Assembly: GCF_014117325.1 (NCBI RefSeq)
Contig: NZ_CP059732.1
Coordinates: 4,663,001-4,727,000 of the forward strand
Direction of reading: 5' to 3'
DNA from: Spirosoma foliorum
GTDB taxonomy: Bacteria > Bacteroidota > Bacteroidia > Cytophagales > Spirosomataceae
DNA: 64,000 bases
The notes beneath the pieces were generated by a model. It saw only the letters and a list, made by a program, of their open reading frames with translations, was not told the origin of the DNA and did no database searches. Below, one piece after another: positions 27,277-34,685 of this stretch. The position numbers were made by a program, and so were the translations under genes. Positions within the stretch are counted from its first letter, which is position 1. Each line of letters begins with the position of its first letter.

Positions 27277-29406
27277 ATGAGTAAACAATCTAATAGCAAT
27301 TCATTATCCGAATCGATCCAATCCAAACCTGGCAAACCTTACCCGCTAGGCGCTACCTATGATGGCGAGGGCGTCAACTTCACGCTTTTTAGCGAAAATG
27401 CTACTGCTGTTTCGCTATGTCTCTATGATACCAATGATCCGAGTCGCGAAACAGCCCGTATCCCACTTACGGAGCGCACTGACTTAGTGTGGCATATTTA
27501 TCTGGATGGTCTGCAACCGGGGCAACTGTATGGCTTTCGGGTAGATGGATCCTATGATCCCCAGGCAGGTCATTTTTTCAATCCTAACAAACTCCTGCTC
27601 GACCCTTATGCTCGTGCCATCAACGCCCCCGTCAATCATAACGACACTTGGTTGGCCTACGATCATACTAAACCCACCTCTACTGATGAAGGTACCGATG
27701 AGTACCTAGTGATGAGTCAGGAGGATAGTGGACCAACCATGCCTAAAAGTGTGGTTGTTGATCCGGCTTTCGATTGGGAAGATGACACCGCACCCGCCAC
27801 TCCCCTGCATCGTTCGGTTATTTACGAAATGCACGTCAAAGGCTTTTCACACCTACATCCAACCATCGATGAATCCATTCGAGGGACATATGCGGGTTTG
27901 GGTACGCCCGAAGTAACGGACTACCTGAAAAAACTGGGCGTTACTGCGGTTGAACTGTTGCCTGTTCATCAATTTACCGACGAGAGTTACTGGGGCTACA
28001 ACAGCATCGGTTTCTTCGCTCCTCAAAATACCTATTCCTCGTCTGGAATGGCTGGGCAGCAGGTTGCGGAGTTCAAGCAGATGGTTAAAAACCTGCACAA
28101 GGCAGGTATCGAAGTTATTCTGGATGTGGTTTATAACCATACCGCCGAGGGTAATCAACTGGGACCTTTACTTTCGTTTAAAGGAATCGACAACCGCGTT
28201 TACTACCATCAGGTTGGCGATAGTCCTGAGTATTACATGGATTATACGGGTACTGGCAATACGTTCAATCTAAGCCATCCACGCGTATTGCAGCTGGTAA
28301 TGGACAGTCTGCGTTATTGGGTAACCGACATGCATATTGATGGTTTCCGGTTCGATTTAGCGTCTGCCCTGATCCGTACCGACGAAGAGTTCGGCAGCGT
28401 TTCGTCATTCCTAGACACGGTAGCTCAGGACCCAATTCTGGCTCAGGTAAAACTCATTGCTGAACCCTGGGATATTCAATCGTACCATGTCGGAGGTTTT
28501 CCGGTACGCTGGTCGGAGTGGAATGGCAAGTACCGCGATACCCTCCGGACTTTCTGGAAAGGCGACGAAGGCAAAGCGGCCGAAACCGCCACTCGCCTAT
28601 TAGGTAGCCCTGATTTGTATGCAGCTGATGGCCGTTCGCCAGCCAACAGCATCAATTTGATTACGGCTCATGACGGTTTTACCCTGAATGACCTGGTTAG
28701 TTATAACGATAAACATAACGAGGCAAATGGCGAAGATAACCGCGACGGATCTAACGACAATATGAGTTGGAACTGCGGTGCTGAAGGGCCTACCGACGAC
28801 CCTGCCATCAACGAATTGCGCGAACGTCAGAAGCGTAACTTCCTGACAACAATGCTACTGAGCCAGGGTACACCCATGATTGTGATGGGCGATGAATGCG
28901 GGCGCACGCAACATGGCAACAATAATGGCTACAATCAGGACAGTGAAATTAGCTGGATGGATTGGCACTGGAACGAGAAACAGCAAGCTCTGTTCGAGTT
29001 TACCAGTCAATTGACGGCCCTTCGGCATGACATTCCTCTGCTAAGTCGACGTCGTTTCTTTGGCAGCGAGCAAGTTGCCTACCTGCGCCCAGATGGCGGA
29101 GAAATGACGGGTGATGATCTTAATAATCCACACACGCACTGTTTGGCCCTTTTCATCGACGGTTTACGGGTATCGGAGCAGACCGAAGACGGTCAGGACA
29201 TTGGCGATGAGCAATTGATCTGGATTTTAAATGCTTATTGGGAAGACATCCCGTTTATGCTGCCAAAAATCGGTCGCAAAAGCTCTTCCTGGGAAGTTGT
29301 CGTGAATACCTTCACCGGGCAAGTAAATCCTCAGGTAGCTCCTACTGCGGGCGGGAAGCCGTTCACCGTACCAGGTCGTTCATCGATACTTTTGCGGCTG
29401 AAATAG
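27277..29406 (+). CDS. glgX: Glycogen debranching enzyme
   Basis: A 709-residue GH13_11 enzyme that hydrolyses alpha-1,6 branches of glycogen or limit dextrins. An N-terminal CBM48 (YPLGATYDGEGVNFTLFSEN) precedes the (beta/alpha)8 barrel: VILDVVYNHT, the nucleophile in DGFRFDLAS, the acid in LIAEPWDI and the transition-state Asp in LITAHDGF. The C-terminal domain starts about residue 590. The ATG at 27277 has the context CTACGTTATG; a frame extension further upstream runs through the terminator of the previous gene and is rejected. Position inside a stress-type island suggests glycogen or trehalose metabolism under stress. A strong terminator follows. Confidence 0.95.
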   Translation: MSKQSNSNSLSESIQSKPGKPYPLGATYDGEGVNFTLFSENATAVSLCLYDTNDPSRETARIPLTERTDLVWHIYLDGLQPGQLYGFRVDGSYDPQAGHFFNPNKLLLDPYARAINAPVNHNDTWLAYDHTKPTSTDEGTDEYLVMSQEDSGPTMPKSVVVDPAFDWEDDTAPATPLHRSVIYEMHVKGFSHLHPTIDESIRGTYAGLGTPEVTDYLKKLGVTAVELLPVHQFTDESYWGYNSIGFFAPQNTYSSSGMAGQQVAEFKQMVKNLHKAGIEVILDVVYNHTAEGNQLGPLLSFKGIDNRVYYHQVGDSPEYYMDYTGTGNTFNLSHPRVLQLVMDSLRYWVTDMHIDGFRFDLASALIRTDEEFGSVSSFLDTVAQDPILAQVKLIAEPWDIQSYHVGGFPVRWSEWNGKYRDTLRTFWKGDEGKAAETATRLLGSPDLYAADGRSPANSINLITAHDGFTLNDLVSYNDKHNEANGEDNRDGSNDNMSWNCGAEGPTDDPAINELRERQKRNFLTTMLLSQGTPMIVMGDECGRTQHGNNNGYNQDSEISWMDWHWNEKQQALFEFTSQLTALRHDIPLLSRRRFFGSEQVAYLRPDGGEMTGDDLNNPHTHCLALFIDGLRVSEQTEDGQDIGDEQLIWILNAYWEDIPFMLPKIGRKSSSWEVVVNTFTGQVNPQVAPTAGGKPFTVPGRSSILLRLK

Positions 29407-29422
29407 TGATAGTTTTAGCTAG

Positions 29423-29463
29423 AAACAGCAAAGCCCGCGCAAGTTGCGCGGGCTTTGCTGTTT
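29423..29463 (+). terminator. Terminator of glgX
   Basis: A 19-bp GC-rich perfect stem (29423-29441 with 29445-29463, core AGCAAAGCCCGCGC) with a 3-nt loop, 17 nt after the stop codon; A and T tracts flank it. Confidence 0.9.
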
Positions 29464-29480
29464 ATGTTGTTAGTACTTTG

Positions 29481-29750
29481 CCGTGGTGTCGGTTATAAGT
29501 AGCTACTGTATATACACATCTCGGGTGTAGTCTAATCAGCGCTGTAAGGGCGTCCTGTCAATAGTCATGGCAGTTTATTATGCTTCCAAGCGCCGTAGGT
29601 GCGGCCTAATTCTATTTAAATAGGTCGCACCTACGGCGCTTGGGGTTACTTCCAATCCCCTGTTTTCTATTAACAGGTCACTCCTAGCGGAGTTTCAAGG
29701 ATACTTAAAAGATATATAAATACACTAACTATCAGTAGCTGACACCACGG
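29481..29750. repeat. Gene-free 270-bp unit bounded by an inverted repeat
   Basis: CCGTGGTGTC (29481-29490) plus AGCTACTG (29501-29508) at the left are complementary to the contiguous CAGTAGCTGACACCACGG (29733-29750) at the right; a 10-nt insert, GGTTATAAGT, splits the left copy. Inside lie the hairpin at 29586-29643 and a small palindrome ACTCCTAGCGGAGT. There is no ORF. It could be a non-autonomous mobile unit or a decayed repeat cluster. Confidence 0.5.
29586..29643. repeat. 23-bp hairpin, GCGCCGTAGGTGCG family
   Basis: The arms 29586-29608 and 29621-29643 pair over 23 bp with one G-U, around a 12-nt loop. The arm word AGCGCCGTAGGTGCG is of a repeat type common in Spirosoma-like genomes (from memory). 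Confidence 0.8.
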
Positions 29751-29764
29751 GGCCAGTTATTCTT

Positions 29765-30268
29765 CTAATTATACACTTTTTTGTTCTCTCCCATTTTAGG
29801 TGGATTACCTGTAATGGCTGCGGTGGCCTGTTGAATTAATCGAATCATGCGGCTATCGCTTGCATTCCAGTATTCAGCCATGTCAATATGAACTTTCAGC
29901 AGTGTCAACTCGGGGTCGTCTTTCCCCTCAGGAAACCAGGCTTTGGCCTGCGGATTCCAGAGTTCGTTTACTTTAGCCTGATCCTCAACCTCCTGGGCCT
30001 GGCCCGATACGGATACATAACTGGCGTCACTAACCGCAGCAAAGGCCAGGTTTACCCGGTGACCGTTCTGCTCAAGTTGATCAACTTTAGGCGACGATCG
30101 TTTCGTGAAAAACCAGACGGTTCCATCTTCATCTACTTGAAGTGCGGCCATTGGGCGACTTACTAAATTTCCCTGCTCGTCGAGGGTTGTCATCATGGCG
30201 ATACGAATGTCTTCAATCATATCACGCACTTTCTCCAGGGGTTTGTTAATTTGTTCTGTGGTTTCCAT
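29765..30268 (-). CDS. General stress protein, pyridoxamine 5'-phosphate oxidase-like
   Basis: A 167-residue split-barrel flavin-binding protein: RIAMMTTLDEQGNLVSRPMA, GTVWFFTKRSSPKVDQLE, VNLAFA, YVSVSGQAQEV, and AWFPEGKDDPELTLLKVH. This matches the GSP26-type general stress group of the PNPOx fold, which binds FMN or F420 and is not a true PdxH. The start context TTTTCAACGTTATG is shared with the small gene at 8229. It lies on the opposite strand to glgX, with a repeat-rich spacer between their ends. Confidence 0.9.
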   Translation of the reverse strand: METTEQINKPLEKVRDMIEDIRIAMMTTLDEQGNLVSRPMAALQVDEDGTVWFFTKRSSPKVDQLEQNGHRVNLAFAAVSDASYVSVSGQAQEVEDQAKVNELWNPQAKAWFPEGKDDPELTLLKVHIDMAEYWNASDSRMIRLIQQATAAITGNPPKMGENKKVYN

Positions 30269-30284
30269 AACGTTGAAAAAAATT

Positions 30285-30358
30285 CGTCAGTCGATAGTAG
30301 GTAGTCAATAGTATAGTTCTAGAACATACCTACTTTGACCGTTGACTATCGACTGACG
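30285..30358. repeat. Hairpin of GTAGTCAATAGT-type words
   Basis: CGTCAGTCGATAGT (30285-30298) pairs perfectly with ACTATCGACTGACG (30345-30358); inner parts (AGGTAGTCAATAGTATAG against its rough complement) pair less well. It lies between two minus-strand genes, 20 nt after the stop of one and 16 nt before the start of the other, and may terminate the upstream one. Confidence 0.75.
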
Positions 30359-30378
30359 ACTATATGTACTGTTGCCTA

Positions 30379-30801
30379 TTAATTATAAAGCGTTTCCCGC
30401 AAGTCTATACCATAAAATAGGGAAGCTGGTGTGACAGCAGGTTTCTGAACTTCCATATCGGTTTGATAACCCATGTCAACGATGTTCACACAACTGGCAA
30501 TCGTTTGCTGACATATGGCATAAATCTGACGGCTACGATCGGTGTCAAACTGGCTTACTTCCTGCGCACACTTTTCGCATACTTCAATACAGGCCTTGGC
30601 TAGCAGACGGGCGTTTTCAGAACCCCGAACATACAACATGGCCAGATTACGGCACATATCGGCACAATCCAGATTCAGGAAAATGCTACGATAACGCATC
30701 TCAATGTCTTCTGCATTAGAACATTCGGTGGCGAACTCGTTGCACAGAGTGGCACAGCTTGTCAACGAATCATAGATGTTTTTCTTCCAGATCATAGCCA
30801 A
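30379..30801 (-). CDS. Four-helix-bundle Cys-rich protein (DUF326/Csp type)
   Basis: A 140-residue helical protein with ten cysteines arranged on helix faces: TSCATLCNEFATEC, DCADMCRNLA, ACIEVCEKCAQE, ICQQTIASC. This is the pattern of DUF326 four-helix bundles, whose characterised relatives (Csp) store Cu(I) inside the bundle through Cys thiolates. It has no signal peptide, so it would be a cytosolic store or buffer. The spacing is looser than in Csp1/Csp3, and metal identity is not proven. It belongs to the stress-type island and precedes the flavin-type gene. Confidence 0.85.
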   Translation of the reverse strand: MAMIWKKNIYDSLTSCATLCNEFATECSNAEDIEMRYRSIFLNLDCADMCRNLAMLYVRGSENARLLAKACIEVCEKCAQEVSQFDTDRSRQIYAICQQTIASCVNIVDMGYQTDMEVQKPAVTPASLFYGIDLRETLYN

Positions 30802-30829
30802 TGGTAGGTTTTTAGTTAGTGAATTTTGG

Positions 30830-31042
30830 TTAGGCGTAAGGTTGCATTACTCTACTTGACCACTCCCGATTGGCGCTTTCAACACGCGCCCACCGTCGAG
30901 CCTCTTCAACACTCATCATAATGATGTGCTGCTTCTCTAATTGCCCTTGTTCGAGCAATTGGTTCGCAATCTCAATTGCCTTTGCCCGAGTAGTCGGGTT
31001 TAATGACCGCATGGCCGCCGGAAAATGAGTGATAGACCACAT
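30830..31042 (-). CDS. Small YdaT-like helical protein
   Basis: A 70-residue protein starting MWSITHFPAAMRSLNPTTRA, then KAIEIANQLLEQG and MSVEEARRWAR. The signature (W at position 2, FP...M..L, KAIEIAN.LLE.G, A...A..WA) is that of short uncharacterised YdaT-type proteins common in stress islands. The ATG at 31042 is preferred over an upstream one at 31117, which would add 25 residues unlike the family. It lies 28 nt upstream of the Cys-rich protein gene in the same orientation, so the two are probably cotranscribed. Confidence 0.75.
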   Translation of the reverse strand: MWSITHFPAAMRSLNPTTRAKAIEIANQLLEQGQLEKQHIIMMSVEEARRWARVESANREWSSRVMQPYA

Positions 31043-31261
31043 AGCGTTAGTTAGTAGGTTATCTACTAGATAGCTTTTATTGTGCCATTTCCATCTTAAG
31101 GCGAATGTCTCACTCAAGACTAGCTACCAATCTATTCATTTTCAGGTAATTAACTCTACAAATGAAGGATTTTTTATTAATCCAGCCTCTATTTTCCTAC
31201 CAAATCCGTAGAATTCATTAGTGGAGTGTGTATATTTTTACCCACTCAATTCCACAAAAAA

Positions 31262-31286
31262 AACCAGCTTTTCTACAAAGCTGGTT
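31262..31286 (-). terminator. Terminator of the PAS-kinase gene
   Basis: AACCAGCTTT (31262-31271) pairs with AAAGCTGGTT (31277-31286), followed on the minus strand by T8. It lies about 55 nt behind the kinase stop (31340). Confidence 0.92.
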
Positions 31287-31339
31287 CTGGTAAATTATCG
31301 TCTAAAGACAATCTGCCAATTTCAGTGAAGGTGACTCCC

Positions 31340-32812
31340 CTATTTGGGAAATAAAAGTCGGAAAGTTGTTCCCTGTCCCACGTTACTTTCTACCTCAATG
31401 GAGCCTTTATGACTATTGATGATATTCTGGGTAGCGGTCAACCCTAATCCCATTCCCCCCGATTTCCCGGTGAAAAATGGATCGAAGAGCCGTTGGCGGT
31501 CTGCTTCGCTAATACCACCGCCATTATCACTCACTTCGACACACACCCGATTAGTATCTGTACAGTGAGTCCGAACGGATAATATGCCTTTCCCCTCTTC
31601 CATTGCCTCAACAGCGTTGACCAGAATATTGAGTAAGGCCGTTTTTACCTGATCACGATCCAGGAGTGCTATAGAATCGTCGGTTGTGAAGCTCGTTTCC
31701 AAACGCATTCGCTTTAGTTTGATACGGTCACTAACGAGCTGCAATGTTTCTTTGACAACGATATTGAAATCCTGTTTTTTCCGATCCAGATCACGCGGTT
31801 TCGACGAATTGAGCATTTCAGTAATGAGTTGCCCAATGCGGTCTACATTCCGGCCAATGATATCAGTAAACATAGTCACATATTCACTGTCGGTATCCAA
31901 CTCATCCTTGAGCTGTTCTAAGGCCAGACTGAGGTTAGTAAGCGGATTCCGAACTTCGTGCGCAATACTCCGGGCAATTTTTCCGGTCATTGTTAGCTTC
32001 TCGGCCAGAATTAGATCCTGTTGCGCTCGTTTCTGATCAGTAATATCCCGCACAATTCCCTGATACCACTCTGGATGCCCAATCATATCTTCAACGGCCC
32101 AAACCGAAATCAGGCAAATTCGTTTGCGCCCATTTCGGTGGATGAGCATTGTTTCGAAGTCTTTAATCTGACCATGTTCCCGAACGTTAAATCGAAGATT
32201 ACGCAGGTGGTTCAGGTCGGCAAAAAGTCGGGCAGGATTCAGATAACGGAGTTCATCCCGGCTGTAGCCTAGCAGTTGCTCAACAGATGAATTCGCATCC
32301 TGAAAACGTAGCTCGTCGTTGGCCACAAAAATGGCATCGATTGATCGTTCGAACAGGCTACGGTATTTATTTTCTTTCTGAGCCACTTCAGCCAGCACAC
32401 TGGCTTGCCGAAGGGCATACCGAATACTACGGCCAAGCAGTTGGGCATCAATACGCCCTTTTACTAAATAGTCGGCAGCACCCAGCTCAAGAGCTGATTG
32501 ATCGACGGTTAGGTCATCCTGGCCAGTAAGCAGGATCATAGGTGCTCTGCACCCCATCCGAAACGCTTCCTGGATCAGGTCGATGCCCGTGTAAGGTCCT
32601 AATCTATAATCGACAAGGTAAACGTCGTATTCTCCCTTGTCAATAGCCGCCAGACCACGATCGTAACTATCGACCCAGTCGAGCTTTATAGATGCATTCT
32701 CCCGAACTGAAACTAACGCTTTGGTGAGCAAATAATCGTCTTCGTCATCCTCAATGAGCAGGATGCGAATTGTCTCTTTTTTTTCGACAACATCAAGTGC
32801 AGCAGGTATCAT
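31340..32812 (-). CDS. Receiver-PAS-histidine kinase
   Basis: A 490-residue soluble signalling protein. An N-terminal receiver domain (LLIEDDEDDYLL, phosphorylated Asp in VYLVDYRLGPYTG), a PAS domain (about residues 145-260, FVANDELRFQDANSSVEQLL), HisKA with IARSIAHEVRNPLTNLSLAL and an ATPase domain (LNILVNAVEAMEEG, DNGGGISEAD, GGMGLGLTATQNII). No membrane segment, so it is cytoplasmic and receives its input through phosphotransfer and PAS ligand. The small regulator 80 nt upstream (32893-33312), co-oriented, is probably its partner. A strong terminator follows. Confidence 0.93.
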   Translation of the reverse strand: MIPAALDVVEKKETIRILLIEDDEDDYLLTKALVSVRENASIKLDWVDSYDRGLAAIDKGEYDVYLVDYRLGPYTGIDLIQEAFRMGCRAPMILLTGQDDLTVDQSALELGAADYLVKGRIDAQLLGRSIRYALRQASVLAEVAQKENKYRSLFERSIDAIFVANDELRFQDANSSVEQLLGYSRDELRYLNPARLFADLNHLRNLRFNVREHGQIKDFETMLIHRNGRKRICLISVWAVEDMIGHPEWYQGIVRDITDQKRAQQDLILAEKLTMTGKIARSIAHEVRNPLTNLSLALEQLKDELDTDSEYVTMFTDIIGRNVDRIGQLITEMLNSSKPRDLDRKKQDFNIVVKETLQLVSDRIKLKRMRLETSFTTDDSIALLDRDQVKTALLNILVNAVEAMEEGKGILSVRTHCTDTNRVCVEVSDNGGGISEADRQRLFDPFFTGKSGGMGLGLTATQNIINSHKGSIEVESNVGQGTTFRLLFPK

Positions 32813-32892
32813 AAACCGTGAGTAGTTGGCAGAGAACAGTGAAAAGACACAGTAATCAGCAGAAAAGTATAAAAATCACTGACCGAAAGCTG

Positions 32893-33312
32893 TTATGGCA
32901 GTTTAACGGTATCTATCCAGTATGTTTTCAAAGCACTGACCATTTCGACCAGCCGATTAAAATTAAAGGGCTTTGTCACAAATGAATTAACGCCAAGATT
33001 ATAGGTTTTCAGTACATCTTCGTCGGCCGAGGATGTGGTCATAACAACCACCGGCAATCGGCGCAGTTTAGGATCATCTTTTATTTCATTCAGGGCCTGA
33101 AAGCCATTTTTGCGGGGCATGTTCAGGTCTAAAATCAATAGATTAGGCCAGGGGGCATTTTCCTCATTATAACGCCCTTCCTGACGCAGATATTCCATCA
33201 ACTCTTCGCCATCTTCAACAAACTGAACATTTTGCGTATAACCACTCTGACGAAGTGCCTTATCCATGAACAAACGATCATCTGTATCATCATCGGCGAT
33301 CAGAATGGTCAT
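32893..33312 (-). CDS. Single-domain response regulator (Rcp1-like)
   Basis: A 139-residue stand-alone receiver: MTILIADDDTDDRLFMDKAL, phosphorylated Asp in NLLILDLNMPRKNGF, VVMTTSSADEDV and FVTKPFNF. The extended loop EYLRQEGRYNEENAPWPN before the Asp is typical of regulators that pair with phytochrome-like or PAS kinases (Rcp1 type). The ATG at 33312 fits the family start; an in-frame extension of seven codons exists. It forms a likely operon with the receiver-PAS-kinase behind it and carries no output domain. Confidence 0.92.
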   Translation of the reverse strand: MTILIADDDTDDRLFMDKALRQSGYTQNVQFVEDGEELMEYLRQEGRYNEENAPWPNLLILDLNMPRKNGFQALNEIKDDPKLRRLPVVVMTTSSADEDVLKTYNLGVNSFVTKPFNFNRLVEMVSALKTYWIDTVKLP

Positions 33313-33852
33313 GGTTGTAAGTTTACGGTGCATACAGATCAGTAAAAATTACGGCTATTGAATACTAATTGATTTCTTACGTTTTAGTAGGCTATAATCA
33401 ACTTAACGTCTCTAATCAATTAGCGCCATTATCTATTTTCTATTTTTTCAGGAGGTTTCCCTCTTTTCCAAAATTACTTAAAAACATCAATTTATTAACG
33501 TATTATTTACCAGTATAAAACTCCAGATACCTGGCTCTGCTTAATTCCGGCTTGTTGTCTTCTATGTTAGCTTACTCAAATGCCTGATTTCTAATTATAG
33601 ACAGACAAAATCTACTTTTAGGGCAGAAGTTGATTATCAATAAGTAAATCCATTTTTAGGATTATAAAGCCAGAATCAATAGATAAAGCCCCGTAAATTG
33701 ATCGCCAGTTTACAACTTATCAAGTACCTACGGTTCTGGCGTGAAAACTGATTGAGACGCTCTACAAATTGGGGAATTTCTTACTCATTGTTGCTAACTA
33801 GGTAAATAAACTCATACCCTTTCGAAAGTACCTTAACCCCAAGAAAACCAGA
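33313..33852. other. Gene-free region between divergent genes
   Basis: About 540 nt, AT-rich, with no ORF, repeat or hairpin that I can support. Its right end leads into the palindrome and sigma-54-like element described separately. Confidence 0.4.
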
Positions 33853-33870
33853 CGTAAATGCGCATTTACG
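33853..33870. promoter_or_regulatory. Perfect 18-bp palindrome, possible activator site
   Basis: CGTAAATGCGCATTTACG is a perfect palindrome at 33853-33870, 87-104 nt before the ATG of the outer-membrane barrel gene and 15 nt upstream of a sigma-54-like element. A binding site for a dimeric regulator is the simplest reading. Confidence 0.5.
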
Positions 33871-33885
33871 CTAATTCTGCCCATT

Positions 33886-33902
33886 CTGGCACGGATTTGA
33901 CA
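33886..33902 (+). promoter_or_regulatory. Sigma-54-like promoter element
   Basis: CTGGCACGGATTTGACA contains a perfect -24 half (CTGGCACG) but the -12 half (TTGAC) differs from TTGCW and is one base too close. It lies 54 nt before the ATG at 33957. A sigma-54 activator gene is convergent right behind the barrel gene. Confidence 0.35.
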
Positions 33903-33956
33903 CAACTTCTACCAGGACAGATATAATTTATGTTCTGTTTTCAACCAATTAACGTT

Positions 33957-34601
33957 ATGAACAATTCAGTAAAAACTTTGATGGTGGCTGCCTTCTTTAG
34001 CGTTGGTAGCCTATTGTTGAACTCGTCTGATGCGCTTGCACAGGGTAAAGCCCGGGTCGGATTAAAAGGTGGTTTAAATGCAAGTTCGTTGTATTACGAT
34101 AGTCAGGGAGCTACGAACAAAAACGAACGAATCGGCTTTCATGCGGGTGTTTTTTCACAGATACCGGTTAGTGAGTTCTTTGCCATTCAGCCCGAGTTAC
34201 TTTATATGACGAAAGGTGCTTCAGCCACATATAATGTTATTGGCTTCAACGGCAAAAACACCTTCAAACTCAATTATGCTGAGCTACCTGTTTTGGCCAC
34301 ATTTAAGTTAGGACAGGCCGTTGAGTTGCAGGCTGGTCCTTATGTATCCTACCTGCTGAACTCGAATATTAATTCGAATGGTGATTTTGGAAGCGGCTCT
34401 ACTGCAGTCAACCGCGACAATTTCAATAAGGTCGATTATGGTATTGCAGGTGGACTTAACCTCTACTTTGGCAAAGCATTTATTGGAGCCCGTTATGAGC
34501 AGGGATTACAAAACATTGCTAACAGCGGAGCAGCCAATACGATACTGGGTAATGCTAAAAACGGTGTAGGACTGCTTTCAGTGGGCTTTAGTGTGAACTA
34601 A
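33957..34601 (+). CDS. Outer-membrane beta-barrel protein (PorT type)
   Basis: A 214-residue protein with a signal peptide (MVAAFFSVGSLLLNSSDALAQ) and an eight-stranded barrel of the OMP_b-brl_2/PorT class: RVGLKGGLNASSLYY, GFHAGVFSQIPVSEFFAIQP, ELLYMTKGAS, LNYAELPVLATFKLG, VELQAGPYVSYLL, VDYGIAGGLNLYFG and a final GLLSVGFSVN strand. These are ubiquitous in Bacteroidota and of unknown specific role. The start ATG at 33957 is in the context TTAACGTTATG. It ends inside a long hairpin shared with the convergent regulator gene. Confidence 0.9.
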   Translation: MNNSVKTLMVAAFFSVGSLLLNSSDALAQGKARVGLKGGLNASSLYYDSQGATNKNERIGFHAGVFSQIPVSEFFAIQPELLYMTKGASATYNVIGFNGKNTFKLNYAELPVLATFKLGQAVELQAGPYVSYLLNSNINSNGDFGSGSTAVNRDNFNKVDYGIAGGLNLYFGKAFIGARYEQGLQNIANSGAANTILGNAKNGVGLLSVGFSVN

Positions 34602-34685
34602 TGTTGAATGATTGAGTGATAGAATGATTGAATATAGTTTAATGTATAGCTATTCAATCATTCTATCACTCAATCATTCAACATT
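34600..34685. repeat. 35-bp perfect hairpin between convergent genes
   Basis: The arms 34600-34634 and 34651-34685 are perfectly complementary over 35 bp, loop 16 nt. Each arm is made of a 7/8-nt word family (GAATGATT, GAGTGATA, GAATGATT). Both ends overlap the stop codons of the flanking convergent genes (34601 and 34684), so the hairpin is exactly the spacer. Confidence 0.92.
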
